DNA of 64,000 nt from Clonostachys chloroleuca (taxonomy: Eukaryota; Ascomycota; Sordariomycetes; Hypocreales; Bionectriaceae): the NCBI GenBank assembly GCA_037952775.1, contig JBANAY010000003.1, positions 5,146,001 through 5,210,000 of the forward strand, given 5' to 3'. The notes beneath the pieces were generated by a model. That model made no database searches, was not told the origin of the DNA, and saw only the letters and a list, made by a program, of their open reading frames with translations. Made by a program: the position numbers and the translations under genes. Each line of letters begins with the position of its first letter. Position 1 is the stretch's first letter. This document shows, in pieces, positions 1 through 11,113 of this stretch.

Positions 1-542
1 GGTTATAGCTGATGGCTCGGATGTGGCCTGTCCACTCTTGGGGGGCTTTTCGGGTCTGGGAGTATTAATCAAAACCTCTGTGTCTCGAGACTCCTCATCC
101 TGCATTGACATCTTGAGTGCTCGGGCATCCTCAACCGACAGCGACTTGTCAGCGAGTTGCTGTACTGCCTGCTCGAGACTTTTAAACTTCCTCTCTGCTA
201 AATCCCTCCAGCTGTTTTTGCAGCTGTTGTTAGTCAAATATAGACTTGCCGGTCCAGAATACGTACCGAACGTCGCTTTCGAGCAGCATTTGCAAGCTTT
301 GGTTGACCACGCAAGAGAGGCCCCTTCTTTTGCAACGCACACATGGCGGTCTAGAACCGCCCATCTGGCATTTTATCTATACCATGCGTGAGCGGTTTCT
401 CCATTCAAAGTGCCAGAGCTAACACACAATCTACCTTTTGCTTGCGACATGCCACACACGCAGTGATCTTACGGGTTATCTCTGGGGGCTTGGGGTCCCC
501 AAATATGTCGCGCAGAGCGCGTACCGGCTCTTCTGAGGACAT
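1..542 (-). CDS. Zn2Cys6 transcription factor, N-terminal part (runs off the left edge)
   Basis: Start codon at 542. Splicing out 434-377 and 266-212 (GT-AG, 58 and 55 bases, phases fit) gives a complete binuclear zinc cluster with six cysteines at residues 29, 32, 39, 48, 51 and 58 (CVACRKQK-IKC, then CVRCKRRGLSC), so the first intron splits the zinc cluster. A helix with SLQMLLESDVRW follows, as in many fungal regulators of this class. The reading frame continues through LAERKFKSLEQAVQQL, a likely dimerisation coiled coil, to base 1 without a stop, so the C-terminal part lies outside the window. It is divergent from the phosphonoacetate hydrolase gene with about 390 bases between them, which makes it a candidate regulator of that gene (inference). 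DNA target and inducer are unknown. Confidence 0.8.
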
Positions 543-936
543 ATCGTCCTACCGGCGAGTTCGTTGGTTCTGTGATCGTAATATGATTAGATCAAGATCA
601 GAGTGCGGCGAAAGACCGGTGCCGGCCGAACATTTAGCTGCCTTGTCTGTTTCCCCGCATATTCACGCACACAAATTGCGGTCTTCGCCCCGAGGAATGT
701 ATGGGAGGCTCAAGTGGGTCATCATTTTGCATACCGGGCTTCGTCCCGCACTCTCGTCACCATCTTGGCTGGATGTTCAGTATTTAAGATCGACTTGCAC
801 CACTGCTGTGATATCACATTATTCTGTTCTTTTTCAATCAGTACAATAACCAATATACGAAATAAATCAAGACTACGCCTTTTTTTACCGAACTTAGTAA
901 AGATATATAATTACAGCCAGCATCATAGAAAGCAGT
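543..936. promoter_or_regulatory. Divergent intergenic region between regulator and phosphonoacetate hydrolase
   Basis: About 390 bases shared by two divergent genes. An AT-rich tract around 890-915 (atatataatt) lies shortly before the start at 937 and may serve as a TATA-like element. I see no clear operator palindrome. The open frames here have no family resemblance. Confidence 0.4.
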
Positions 937-2281
937 ATGAACTCGGCAGGCGCTGAGTCCCATGTCGAGGACGCGAGTATGTGACAAATATTTCCCTTCA
1001 ATCTCGAAAGACATGTTTGAGAAGACGGTCAACTGACAGATCAAATCAGAACTACAAGCTAAAGTGACCTTGCACGGAAGAAGCTACAACCTTCCTAAGC
1101 GCCCAGTAGTTGTCGTCTGCGTTGATGGCTTCGACCCGGAGTATCTCCAGCATGGTATCGATGATGGGATCTTGCCCACATTGAAAGAATTCACACTTTC
1201 AGGGTTTCATCACACGGCCAATGTCGCCATGCCCTCCTTTACGAATCCTAACAACGTTTCAATCATCACCGGCGTCCCTACTTCTGTTCATGGAATCGCA
1301 GGAAATTATTTCCTTGACCGAGAAACTGGAAAGGAAACGATGATTGTCGACGACTCACTCCTTCGAGGTTCAACCATTTTGGCGGAATTGGCTCATTGCG
1401 GTGTGCGAATTGCAGCCATCACTGCCAAAGATAAACTGCGGAGAATCTTGCAACATGGTCTGCAAGGGAAGCAAAATATCTGCTACTCGGCTGAGTTTGC
1501 AAACGATGATGTGCTTGAATGGCTCGGAAGAAGCTCTCGCCCAAGTCAGTACTCTGGCGATCTTTCACTTTTCGTCCTTGACGCCGGAATTAAACTCCTT
1601 AAGGAAGACCGTGCAGATGTTTTCTACCTCACTCTGTCAGATTACATCCAGCACAAGTACGCCCCCGGAGAGCCACAGGCCAACGAGTTCCTCTCGGAGA
1701 TTGATAGTCGCCTCAAATCGCTTCTGGACCTTGGTGCCATCGTTGCAGTGACGGGCGATCACGGCATGAGTGACAAGTCCGACGCTGCGGGTGAGCCAAA
1801 TGCCTTGTTCTTGCAAGATGAGCTAGAGAGTAAATTCGGAGAACGCTGTGCACGTGTCATATGCCCCATCACCGATCCCTTCGTCAAGCACCATGGAGCA
1901 CTCGGGTCCTTTGTCCGTGTGCACGTGAGTGAAAAGGCTGCCGAGCTCATTCCTGAGATGGCGAAGCACTGCCAGACGTTCCCACAGGTCGAGGTTGCGA
2001 TGCTAAAGAATGAGGCAGCACAAAAGTGCGAGACACCAATTGACCGAGAGGGGGACTTTGTTGTGATATCCTCCAAGAATGCCGTCATCGGTGCCAAGGC
2101 CAAAGAACACGATCTTACGGTCTTGAAGGGCCATAGACTGCGATCTCACGGCGGGTTTTCAGAGCAGGAAGTGCCGCTTCTTATGTCCCACCCCAGCACT
2201 TGGTCGGATGAGGCCGGGACTAAAAAGAGAACCTGGAGAAACTTTGACATTTTCGATCTTGTGTTGAACTATGGACAGTAG
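937..2281 (+). CDS. Phosphonoacetate hydrolase (PhnA-like, alkaline phosphatase superfamily)
   Basis: Predicted to cleave the C-P bond of phosphonoacetate to acetate and phosphate with two divalent metals. The long frame begins without ATG at 1064. An ATG at 937, a 40-base exon and an intron 977-1049 (GTATGT...CTGAC...CAG, 73 bases) join it in phase and give 423 residues. Visible active-site elements are VDGFDPEY (metal Asp near residue 39), SFTNPNN with the presumed nucleophile Thr near residue 78, and TGDHGMSDK with metal-binding Asp and His. No signal peptide is seen, so a cytosolic enzyme is expected. Length matches the bacterial family (about 410). Phosphonoacetate hydrolases are best known from bacteria; related fungal genes may have arrived by transfer (inference). 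A nucleotide pyrophosphatase of the same superfamily is the alternative. Confidence 0.85.
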
Positions 2282-2318
2282 CTAAATTAAGTCCTATTCA
2301 GATTCTGGATTCCTTTGA

Positions 2319-3623
2319 CTAAGAACGAGAAGTTGACCGAGCTAAAGGGGCATTTGCAGACTTGACTCTTTGAATGAGACGTAGTTGCTTCATCCCATAT
2401 CGCCAGATGAGCCCTGTTCCAATAATTGATGATGAGCAAAGCAACCCAAATGCCCACTTGCTTTCCTCCAGATAGTTCACCACATTCATGCCGTAATATC
2501 CTGCCACGAGCGTGGCAGTCGCGAGTCCAACCATGACGATCTCAATCTTGGCCTCTAGGACCATGATCTGGTTCCGGCGGACGTTTAAAATTGACTGGAT
2601 CGTCTCTTCTGTCTGCCGGATATATCTTATTAAACTCGCCGCTTCCTGCACTACGCTATCGCTAGCCTTGTAGTATGCCTCGAACAGATATTCAACGTCT
2701 TGATGATCAGCTGCTGTGTGAGGAAGTCCGTTTTTCTTATCGCTGAGGTGCATGTCGGCCATATCCTGATCTTCATTCAACACTTCTTGAATGACTTCTC
2801 TCACTTGCTTTCCACGTTTCTCGATGCCTACGAGATTCCGCACCAAGTCGAGGAGAGTTTTGAGCTCAGAATTCAGAGGATGCTCCTCCTTCTCAAGGGA
2901 AGCAAGGGTCTCAGACACCCTCTTCTTGACAAGCAAGTATTCGGCCTCGAGTGTCGCTGTCACAGATGCTAATGCTGCCTCTACCACTCGAAGCTCATAA
3001 GGTAATCGGATGGATACGCCTGATCCACGACTCCCGAGCAGTTTACTCTTGAGGTCATGGCGGAACACTCGGCATGCATTGTCGGTTTCGCTGCCAATGG
3101 TTTCTTCAATATTGATGAGAAAGACACGATCGGCTTGTATCAATAACCTCAGATCGAAAATATGCATGAGGATCGTCTGTTCGCGGATCAAAATATGAGG
3201 AAATCCACCAGAAGGGAGATCGAAAGTTCGCAGATCCCGACCACTGAACCCAAAGCTCTTGACGATGTCGTACTTTGTCATTTTCTGTGCCAGAGTTTCC
3301 TCACCCTTCGCGTCGTATATGGTACATTGTATCTCTGTGTTCCCGTTTATTCGACTCCGCGAAAGCCCAAGAGACAAGTCGTACAGATCTTTCGGCGTCC
3401 GGCCCTCGTCACGTGGCCCTGGGGTAGATACGGTTGAGTTTGCCCGCAAGGACCCTACTCGACACCACGGTACACCTATTCTTAAGCTCCGCTTAGGCAG
3501 AGAGCAATTAAATGGTCGCGGATTCGTTGATGCTTTACCGTGCAGAATCCACGACATCCGCGATGGAGATCCAAGGAGCACTGAGGGATTGAACCAACTA
3601 GGGTTCAGGCCCACGGGACGCAT
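2319..3623 (-). CDS. Mitochondrial Mg2+ transporter, Mrs2/Lpe10 (CorA) family
   Basis: A single exon of 434 residues. The hallmark YYGMN motif lies close to the C-terminus at the end of the first of two hydrophobic segments and is followed by the acidic loop VNYLEES and a second hydrophobic segment (FGLLCSSSIIGTGLIW). The middle is long, helical and charged, as in CorA/Mrs2 proteins whose cytosolic or matrix domain forms the funnel. The first 60 residues are rich in Arg, Ser and Pro and poor in acidic residues, which fits a mitochondrial targeting region, so the start at 3623 was kept. It should carry Mg2+ across the inner mitochondrial membrane as a pentamer (family knowledge). The 3' end is only 37 bases from the convergent phosphonoacetate hydrolase gene. 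Confidence 0.88.
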   Translation of the reverse strand: MRPVGLNPSWFNPSVLLGSPSRMSWILHGKASTNPRPFNCSLPKRSLRIGVPWCRVGSLRANSTVSTPGPRDEGRTPKDLYDLSLGLSRSRINGNTEIQCTIYDAKGEETLAQKMTKYDIVKSFGFSGRDLRTFDLPSGGFPHILIREQTILMHIFDLRLLIQADRVFLINIEETIGSETDNACRVFRHDLKSKLLGSRGSGVSIRLPYELRVVEAALASVTATLEAEYLLVKKRVSETLASLEKEEHPLNSELKTLLDLVRNLVGIEKRGKQVREVIQEVLNEDQDMADMHLSDKKNGLPHTAADHQDVEYLFEAYYKASDSVVQEAASLIRYIRQTEETIQSILNVRRNQIMVLEAKIEIVMVGLATATLVAGYYGMNVVNYLEESKWAFGLLCSSSIIGTGLIWRYGMKQLRLIQRVKSANAPLARSTSRS

Positions 3624-4659
3624 GGCTCTAAGATATATCTTGCAACTAAATATATGTCTTGGAGATCGGTGAAGACTCTCGGTGCGTTTTCAAGGACGAG
3701 AGTGCAAAGCTGGTTAAAATCTCTAAAAGTCCTGGTGTTGACGAAGGATGCTTCAGGTGACGTCAGAGGGAGCCCTACAGCCAGCTGACATAACAACCCT
3801 AACCCTCGATACACCATATCCCCTTCGGTACCTCTGTAGGAGACATCCCAGGGAAGTCAAGTTTATCCCATTTGAGAATATCACATGGGAACAATCCTCT
3901 AATCGTTGAAGCAGAGATTTACAAATTTGTCATGCTAGGCTTTATCTCAAGTTTCTGCGCATGTGAACTCCGCCGTGTCTCTCTGAGACCGGCTCTTTAT
4001 GCAGCCGTAGCCAACGCAGGCAGTCCAACCTACCCTAGACCTTGTCGCTCTCCATCCAGTGAGCTGTGACTACCTCGATCATTATCAGCTGCTGAGCTAC
4101 ACCTAGTGGTTGGTTATCAAGAGTGACTCAGAGTCAATTCTACTGCACCAACATAAACGGAGCGCACTTGCTCTCGTTGCTATGGCTACTGAAATGTCCA
4201 ATTCAATCACCATGGCACACTCTCACGCACGTAACGGACGCAAGGAAGTGCTCATACTGCTAGTCTGTTCATCATAAGAGCGAGATTCTGACAACGAGGC
4301 TTGCTTAATATGAATGAATCCATTCTCATGTGAGTTTTCTCTTCCGAATAGTTCACAATGCCCAAAATGAGTGGTCTTCGAAGAATGTCGCCCCGGATGT
4401 TGGTGGGGCACCACCCGGCTAAGTTCTTATCCTGGTGAGGAAATCCCTCTGCTTCAGGATCCCGATGGCGTCTTGATTAGTGCATACCCCGCAATAGTCA
4501 CTGTAGAAAGGCAGAATCAAGAGAATTGGCATTATTAAATTCGTTATTTTCTAAAGTCATAAAGACCAGTTGACCTTCTTTACGGTGCTTCTCCAATATC
4601 ATAGTCTCGGAATCTTCCTCTATATCCCTCTTAACTGATATTTACATTTTTCATCAACA
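3624..4659. other. Intergenic region upstream of qutE, no gene recognised
   Basis: About 1 kb with only short frames of no family resemblance. It holds the presumed promoters of the Mrs2-like gene (minus) and qutE (plus), including the QutA-like palindrome at 4417-4432. No repeats or RNA genes were seen. Confidence 0.5.
4417..4432. promoter_or_regulatory. QutA-like binding palindrome upstream of qutE
   Basis: GGCTAAGTTCTTATCC matches the described Aspergillus QUTA consensus GGRTAARYRYTTATCC (recalled) at 14 of 16 positions, with mismatches at positions 3 and 9. It lies about 230 bases before the qutE start, the expected placing for an activator site. Confidence 0.55.
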
Positions 4660-5154
4660 ATGGCCGAATCGATGTCACTTTCTGGGACCCAAGAGGGCCG
4701 CAGTATTCTACTTATCAACGGCCCCAACCTCAACTTGCTGGGCACTCGAGAGCCCGAATTATACGGTAGCACTACTCTCCAAGACGTCATCGACCTCGCC
4801 CAAAAGCAAGCAGCCGGGCTCGGTGTGAAACTGCAAACATTCCAATCGAACTGGGAAGGGGCCATCGTCGACCGCATCCAGGAAGCCCGCACGCAGGGCG
4901 TAGACGCCATCGTCATTAATCCTGCTGCCTTTACCCACACAAGCGTGGCGATCCGTGATGCTCTTCTCGGCGTCGACATTCCCTTTGTGGAGTTACATGT
5001 GACAAATGTACACATGCGAGAGGCATGGCGACACCACAGCTACTTCCAGGATAAAGCTGTTGCCGTGATTTGTGGTATGGGCACATATGGATACACTGCT
5101 GCGTTGGAGTTCGCCGCCAAACATATGAAGCTAAAGAAGAAGGCTCTGAGCTAA
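4660..5154 (+). CDS. qutE: Type II 3-dehydroquinate dehydratase (catabolic dehydroquinase, QutE)
   Basis: Converts 3-dehydroquinate to 3-dehydroshikimate in the quinate catabolic route. The 164-residue uninterrupted frame shows the type II hallmarks in order: [20 protein letters not shown] with the catalytic Tyr, [13 protein letters not shown], the [17 protein letters not shown] active-site helix with Asn and Thr, and ELHVTN followed by the His-containing segment WRHHSYF. Length is close to that of fungal QutE/Qa-2 enzymes, with a slightly longer N-terminus ([13 protein letters not shown]). Its neighbour is qutA in convergent orientation, and a QutA-like site lies upstream, so quinate induction is expected. 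The biosynthetic dehydroquinase of fungi is part of the pentafunctional AROM protein and is a different (type I) fold. Confidence 0.95.
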   Translation: MAESMSLSGTQEGRSILLINGPNLNLLGTREPELYGSTTLQDVIDLAQKQAAGLGVKLQTFQSNWEGAIVDRIQEARTQGVDAIVINPAAFTHTSVAIRDALLGVDIPFVELHVTNVHMREAWRHHSYFQDKAVAVICGMGTYGYTAALEFAAKHMKLKKKALS

Positions 5155-5392
5155 ATAGATCATCATTCTCCCCTTAAGGACCAAAGGGACCCTGGAAACT
5201 ATTTGCAGCATGATTATATCAAGATTCTAGGTCGTCTTTATACTCATAAAGACAATAAACTTCCCCATTCTGGCTACGAGAAATCACTGTGTGAAGTCAA
5301 TTTGAAATTCATGCTTCGTATCATTACATAGCCATAAGCTACGTAATATTATTCAAAACCTCGCCGTGTAAGTAAATAAAAAAAATGTGTAA

Positions 5393-7784
5393 TCAAGTAA
5401 ACCTGGGTGAGGAAGGGTCAAATATATTATGGTAGTCCAGTAATGAGCCGTCTCTGGAGAGACCCAGATGTTCCATGAAATCTTCTGAGAAGACTGGCCT
5501 GTTAAAGGTTAGTATGCAAAGAACCTCAATCACGAATCATTGCAATGTGCGTACCAATCCGCCCGATCCAGTAGACTAAGTTGATTAAACAGGCCGTTCT
5601 GGTCACTCGTTTCGGACAATGATGTATTGGAAACCGCGAGCTGATTTTCCGTACCCATCCCCCCTACTTGGACTTGGCTGATTGTTTGACTGGAGAGAGG
5701 GGTGTTACGATTGAGCCTAGTGGGCTCTTGGACTTGTTCGGCTCATTCGACGTATTGGGCGAACTCATTTTATTTGTCGAAGGCGACATTCCGATGGTTT
5801 TTGCGGCTCGGACCGCTTGGAAGGTTTGGTCTTTCGCTGAAAAGGATTCCTCATCATTGACAACACCAAATACGTTGCTATCTGGAATAGCTATCGTGGG
5901 TACGAGTAATTGTTCGTCCACAGCTAAAGAATCGTTCAATATCTCAGTAGGGATGCTTTCGGATTGCATAGACTCTCCAGGCCGTAGTACTGGGCGATTC
6001 CATGAAGCTGAAACTAGTGTGCTGGTAATGAGATTTGTGTCTGCTTGCACCATCTCAAGAAAAATTCGGGCTATTGGCAAAACCTGTGTCGAGTTTACCA
6101 CGGTGGCATTAATAGCCGGGTCGCTTAGAATTCTTTGGCTCTCTGCCAGAGAATTATGGATTGCCATGGGTGAAGAACCTGTTTCTCGTGTGGTGTCTGG
6201 CTGGCGATTATGTTCATTTGATAATATTGCATATGCTGCCATGGCCGCTAGCCTAAGCTGAAGAGTGTGAGGTGCCTCTGATGCAAGTTTAGAGGGATCT
6301 TTGAAAATGGAGAGGCAGTCACGGAGAGGGTTCCTATCGTTCCATTCCTCGAGCCGGCTGATGTATTGACGTGGGTGGATTGTTTCGTTTTTGTGATGAG
6401 AGGAACATGATAGGCTGTTGAGAATAGCAACAATGTAACAGAAATGGTTGAATGTACTAAGAACTCGGCTTGGCCCGGGAGAGAAGGAGGCTGGTTGCAT
6501 GTTCATATTGGTAATGGGACGCCAGAGTTCCCATTCCTCGATCCCATCGCTACTGAGAGTTCCAAGATCAAAGAAGTCGTTCTGTTGTAGGTATGGACGG
6601 AGACCAAGCCGGGAAGCAATTAGTGTGTCAAGCACAAAACAGCCAAGGGCCAGTCTTTGGCGACTATCGTCGGAATTGACCATACTGGGTCCTTGTCTGG
6701 GAGGAACAATTCCGAGACCAGAGGCAATGTAGACTGCTCTGCCCACACATAGCCAGGCACTCATCCAAGACTTTTGGCTTGTCTCTAGCAGGGCCAACGT
6801 TAAGAGGGCGTGCACATGACCAGCTTCGTATTCTACTTGCCCATGGTTTGCCATATGTATGGCCAGGGCATATAATGAAGCTCCGGAAGGAGTCACGGAT
6901 GGATCCAGAACTAGTAGTTGATGTGATCCATAGGCAAGAACGGCCCAGAGAGAACAAATTTCCCCTGAGGATGGCTTCGGACCTTGACCTTGGCCTCCCG
7001 GACCGCATAGTAAGCTTGCGGAGCGATACAGTGTGTACTTTTGTATTATTGGTAACCAACAATGGGTGTTGGTCATGTATATTTCAATCAACTGTGACCA
7101 GTTCGGTGGCAATGTGGGTATAGAAAAGACATTCAGGTCAAGGTCACCGAAAGCAGGAGGCTGTGGTTGTTTAACGAATGGCAATGAAGCAACAGGTGAG
7201 ATGATCTCCGGGAGATGGCTGATTACGTTGACTGGTTTTGAAAGATCCCCAGAGCTAGCATTTTGGTACTGGCGAGGTAGGGTGTTGAATGTAGATGTGA
7301 GCTTGTCATCAAGGTTCTGAAGGTACACATCTTCATCCTCATCATCGTCCGAAGATAGGAGCGCTCCCTGGAGAATCTCATGCGCTGTGCTCTTGCGCCA
7401 TGACTTCAGCAGCGATGTAGTCGGAGGGGCAGAAGTAGGACCCAACGGCGCGGATTGGTTCGCCTTGTGACGAAGTACCGCGGATATGAGTTCCTCGGTA
7501 CCAGGGGATGAATGAATGAGGAGCCCTAAGAGGATCTCGATGCCTCTGACATAGCCGGTACGGAGCCCTCGCTTCCGGTAAGGGATATAAGAACAAGGCC
7601 TCCCAGCTTTGATGCATCGTTGGCATGTGGGTTGTGAACCATCGCAGCGTTCCTTTCGACGACGACACGGATCACAAGCCCGAGATACTCGAAGACGCTT
7701 CTTCACAGGACCCTCATCCTCCGAGCCGCCTCCAATATCATCGGATGGCGGAGGCGGCCCAGTGCCTGTGGCAGGGCCTGTCAT
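5393..7784 (-). CDS. qutA: Quinate pathway activator QutA (Zn2Cys6)
   Basis: Positive regulator of quinate genes. The start at 7784 was chosen because it puts a short acidic/proline-rich tail before the zinc cluster (Cys at residues 37, 40, 47, 54, 57, 64; CDPCRRRKERC); upstream in-frame sequence looks non-coding. The GLRTGYVRGIEILLGLLI segment after the cluster and a long fungal-specific middle domain follow. The main frame stops at 5664, but the next bases encode a convincing C-terminus. A well-formed intron 5554-5499 (GTACGC, ACTAAC, CAG) joins a terminal exon ending at 5393 (FSEDFMEHLGLSRDGSLLDY). Linking it to the main frame needs an intron at 5708-5641 (68 bases, weak GTAACA donor, in phase). 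That gives 755 residues. This first link is uncertain; the zinc cluster and identity are firm. Confidence 0.85.
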
Positions 7785-8430
7785 AGCCACATTGAAACAC
7801 AGACGGATGTTTCTCAAGCCGAGCGGAGAAAGTGAGAAGCAGGTGGTTTGAGTGGGAACGAACAGTGCCGGGAAAGGGGTTTCATCCGACCCACCAGCGC
7901 AGTGGAGAGGAACACTGGGCCCCGGAATAGGAAGATCTGGGGGTAATGAAAACAGAAGAACAGATGAGAAATGGTCTGACAAACACCCGAGCAAGCATGC
8001 GTGGCCGGACGATTGCTTAACAGGTAGAAGGGTTCTGCTCCGAGTCAAGCACGACGAGTCTTGTGGAGACCGGTAAACCTTTCATCCGAAACCTTCCCAG
8101 GGTCCACCTGAAGGATGTTGATTTGCCCCTGAGTTCAAGCTAATGGGGCCTCCCTTCCCACCTCTTCCGCACATGATCCTTGTTGGGGCTCAAGTCTTGT
8201 CTTCCACTCTTCAGATGTCCATACTTGCCCTCATGTCGGCACGAGACACTCCAACAAAGCCGTGATTTTCATGATCTTATGCCTGTCGGTCTGGAGCTCC
8301 ATAATTCTGTGCTTTCTCTCTAATAACGCTACTAAAGACTGGGGAGGAGCAAAAGTCAATCGACAGTTTTGTTGCCCGGAGCAATGCCGGTACCGTTACT
8401 CCAGCATCCCAGCTCATCAAGAACAGAACC
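7785..8430. promoter_or_regulatory. Divergent qutA/qutR intergenic region
   Basis: About 650 bases between the divergent activator and repressor genes. I found no full QutA palindrome here. Several SYGGRG-type hexamers (for example ctgggg and ccccag near 7915-7945 and 8338-8345) could bind the carbon repressor CreA, but such hexamers are common by chance. Confidence 0.35.
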
Positions 8431-11113
8431 ATGACGAGGGCTGTGCACAGGAGCACCAGCTCTGATGCATCTTCAAGCCGGAATGGAACACCACACAAGC
8501 ATGAAAGCCCGGTACAAGTCCTGCCAGATGCCGCAAGAAGTCTCATCGCAATGGACTCTGCTGTTCCAGGTGCTTTAGCGCTGTCTTCAGTCCCGTCAGC
8601 GTCATCACTGTCGAGGACCGCCACAGCATCGGCATGGGACCTCGATGCGTCCATTCTCATCTTGGGCATTCGTGGAACAGGTAAAACTAGTTTGGCCCTC
8701 TTAGCAGCAAGTTGCATAGGCTTTCGGCTTGTCGACGCAGATCAACATTTTTATCAGGCAACCGGGCTCCCACGAGCCCTGTACCTATCGCGGCATGGCT
8801 TTGAAGCATATCGAAAGCACGAGCTCCAACTTATGCGCACTCTTCTTCAAGAAAATCCAACTCGATCCATTATCGTCTGTGGGCCTGGTTCTGCGGAGGG
8901 CACTGGCCAGGAGCTTCTAAAGGATTTCCGCAAGAGGCATCCCGTCATCTACATTTTGCGTGATCCAGAGGATATAGACCAGTATTTACGCACAAAAGAT
9001 GTGGCTAAAATTGCCAAACTCTCGGAGCTGGCAAGCCCTAGCTACCGAAAGCTTTCCAACTTTGAGTTCTACAATCTCTCAGAACGACTGGAGTCAATGA
9101 ACTCACTCGGCGCGCAGTTCCAACATCACCCCTCCCTCATTCTCAAGGATGTGGAACAGGATTTCATCCGCCTCATCTACAGTATTAGAAGCCAGTCCTC
9201 CCGACCCCGTGTGTTGCAAGCTCGCCACTCCCTGTCGTTCCTCCCCCTGAGTCAAAACCTTTCACTTATGCTCTCACTATTCCCATACAAATTGTCTCTG
9301 AAATCGCCCTTGAACTTCGTCGGGCCGACCTGGTGGTCGATGCAGTGGAGCTGGTCATCGATCTCAGCGTGCTGCTCGCGGATGGCAAGGCATTTAATAA
9401 TTCCATTGCCACCTATTTGACCAAGGAATACCACACTCTACGCCGAAATGTCCGACTTCCTGTCATTTTCCACGTATGTTTCTCAGATTCTAACGTCCCG
9501 GGGGCTATTGCTCCACCGCCAGCCAAGCACATTGAAACGTACGCCGAGGTGCTTGATCACGGACTTCGACTGGCGCCGGATTATCTCACAATTGATCTGA
9601 CCTACGATAATGATTCCGCTCAGGCATTGGTCGCGCGGAAAGTAGGCACAAAGATAATTGGCCATTTTTTAGATCCCCTGCCCGAACCTGGAGCTTGGGA
9701 TTCGGCCTCTCGATTCCATCTTCTTGAGAAGGCCAACCAATGGGGCTGTGACCTGGTCCGAATCTGTCAATTTTCCACGTCGTTTGAAGACAACACTGCA
9801 AGACAGCGATTCCTCTTCCAAGCTGAAAGACTCGGACTATCCCGGATGCCACTTATTGCCTACAATATAGGGCGTTATGGCCGAGCATCCTCCTTCGTCA
9901 ACTCCACCCTGACTCCAGTCACCCATGCTCTGATACAGGCTCGACAACCCAGTCCACCAGGTATCCCCATGCTCACGGCACAGGATGCACAAAATGCCCT
10001 ATATTCGTCCTTCACTCTAGATAAATTGGTATTTGGCATTTTCGGAAGTGCAGTCAGTTTGGCTATGTCGCCCCCAATGCACAATGCTGCCTTCGAATTC
10101 TGCGGGATGCCGCATCGATATCAGATCTATCAATCTCCGACGTTGGACGACTTAAAACCAGTCTGTCTAGACCCTAATTTTGGGGGCGCCAGTATTAGTT
10201 CACCTTTCAAACGAGAAATCCTCTCCCTCCTACACTACGTGAGCCCAGAAGCCGAGGCCATAGGGGCCGTCAACACCGTTATTCCGCTCCGATCAAAACG
10301 ACTACCTTCTCTTATTGAACGCAACAGGGCTGGTCCAGTAGTGGCTCTATTTGGTGATAATACAGACTGGATCGGTGTTCATACCTGCATCCGCCGAAAC
10401 TTATCACCCATAAATGCGGCCAATAATAGGAAAACCGCGCTCATTCTCGGTGCTGGAGGCATGGCCCAAGCAGCCGTATATGCCGCCATTCGGCTGGGTG
10501 TGCAGACCGTTCTCATCTATAACCGGACATTGGCCAACTCAGAGAAGCTCGTTCGCCATTTTGACGGCCGAACCTTCTCCATCCATAACATCAATCTACT
10601 ACAGGAGAGCCCGAGTTCATCACCACAGAGCTCCGGCACGAGTACTCCAATCAACCCAACAACGGGTCCTATCCGAGTCCATGCGATTCCTTCCCTTGAT
10701 GAGTCCATGCCTTCAGGTATCAACCCGCCCACCATTATAGTTTCATGCATTCCCATGGACAGCAAAGACGGCCCAGTACCACCAAACAACCGGCTTCCCG
10801 AGGCTTGGCTCATGAGCGCCACGGGCGGCGTAGTTATTGAAGTAAGTTGGTCTCCATCGTAGGTATTTCTGTTTTGAAACTTTACTAAACACCCTTTCCT
10901 TTGAAGCTAGCCTACAATCCCCGTGAAACACCACTCCTTTCTCAGGTTCGAACTCTTAGAAAGAAAGGCTGGATAGCCGTAGAGGGCTTGGAAGTCCTGC
11001 CAGAACAGGGAATCGCCCAGTTCGAGCTTTTCACGGGCAGAGCGGCCCCTCAGCATTTGATGAGAGAGATTGTAGCGCAACGAATAAAGGAGATGGTTCA
11101 GGGAAGGACGTGA
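8431..11113 (+). CDS. qutR: Quinate pathway repressor QutR, with an apparent frameshift
   Basis: Repressor of quinate genes, evolved from the last three domains of AROM. In order: a shikimate kinase-like domain with P-loop GIRGTGKTS, a type I dehydroquinase-like domain (PDYLTIDLTYD, KIIGHFLD) and a shikimate dehydrogenase-like domain (AVSLAMSPPMHN, GDNTDWIG, LILGAGGMAQAAVYA). An intron at 10842-10906 (GTAAGT...ACTAAAC...AAG) joins the last exon, ELAYNPRETP. Between the kinase-like and dehydroquinase-like parts the frame slips by one base at a five-C run (9243-9247). One extra C would give SLSFLPPESKPFTYAL and an exact 872-residue protein. As written, the kinase frame runs on to 9420 and stops. 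Either a homopolymer error or a real truncation that would free QutA from repression. It is divergent from qutA. Confidence 0.88.

Noticed and set aside
5668..6261. Plus-strand 197-codon frame opposite qutA
   Set aside because: Antisense shadow of the QutA frame without any motif.
9130..9250. An intron to explain the qutR frame change
   Set aside because: No donor/acceptor pair of usable length was found that keeps the conserved residues on both sides.
9333..10862. Separate gene for the dehydroquinase/shikimate dehydrogenase-like half of QutR
   Set aside because: No ATG opens this frame, its N-terminal residues continue the upstream domain order of QutR, and a one-base correction joins the two halves exactly.
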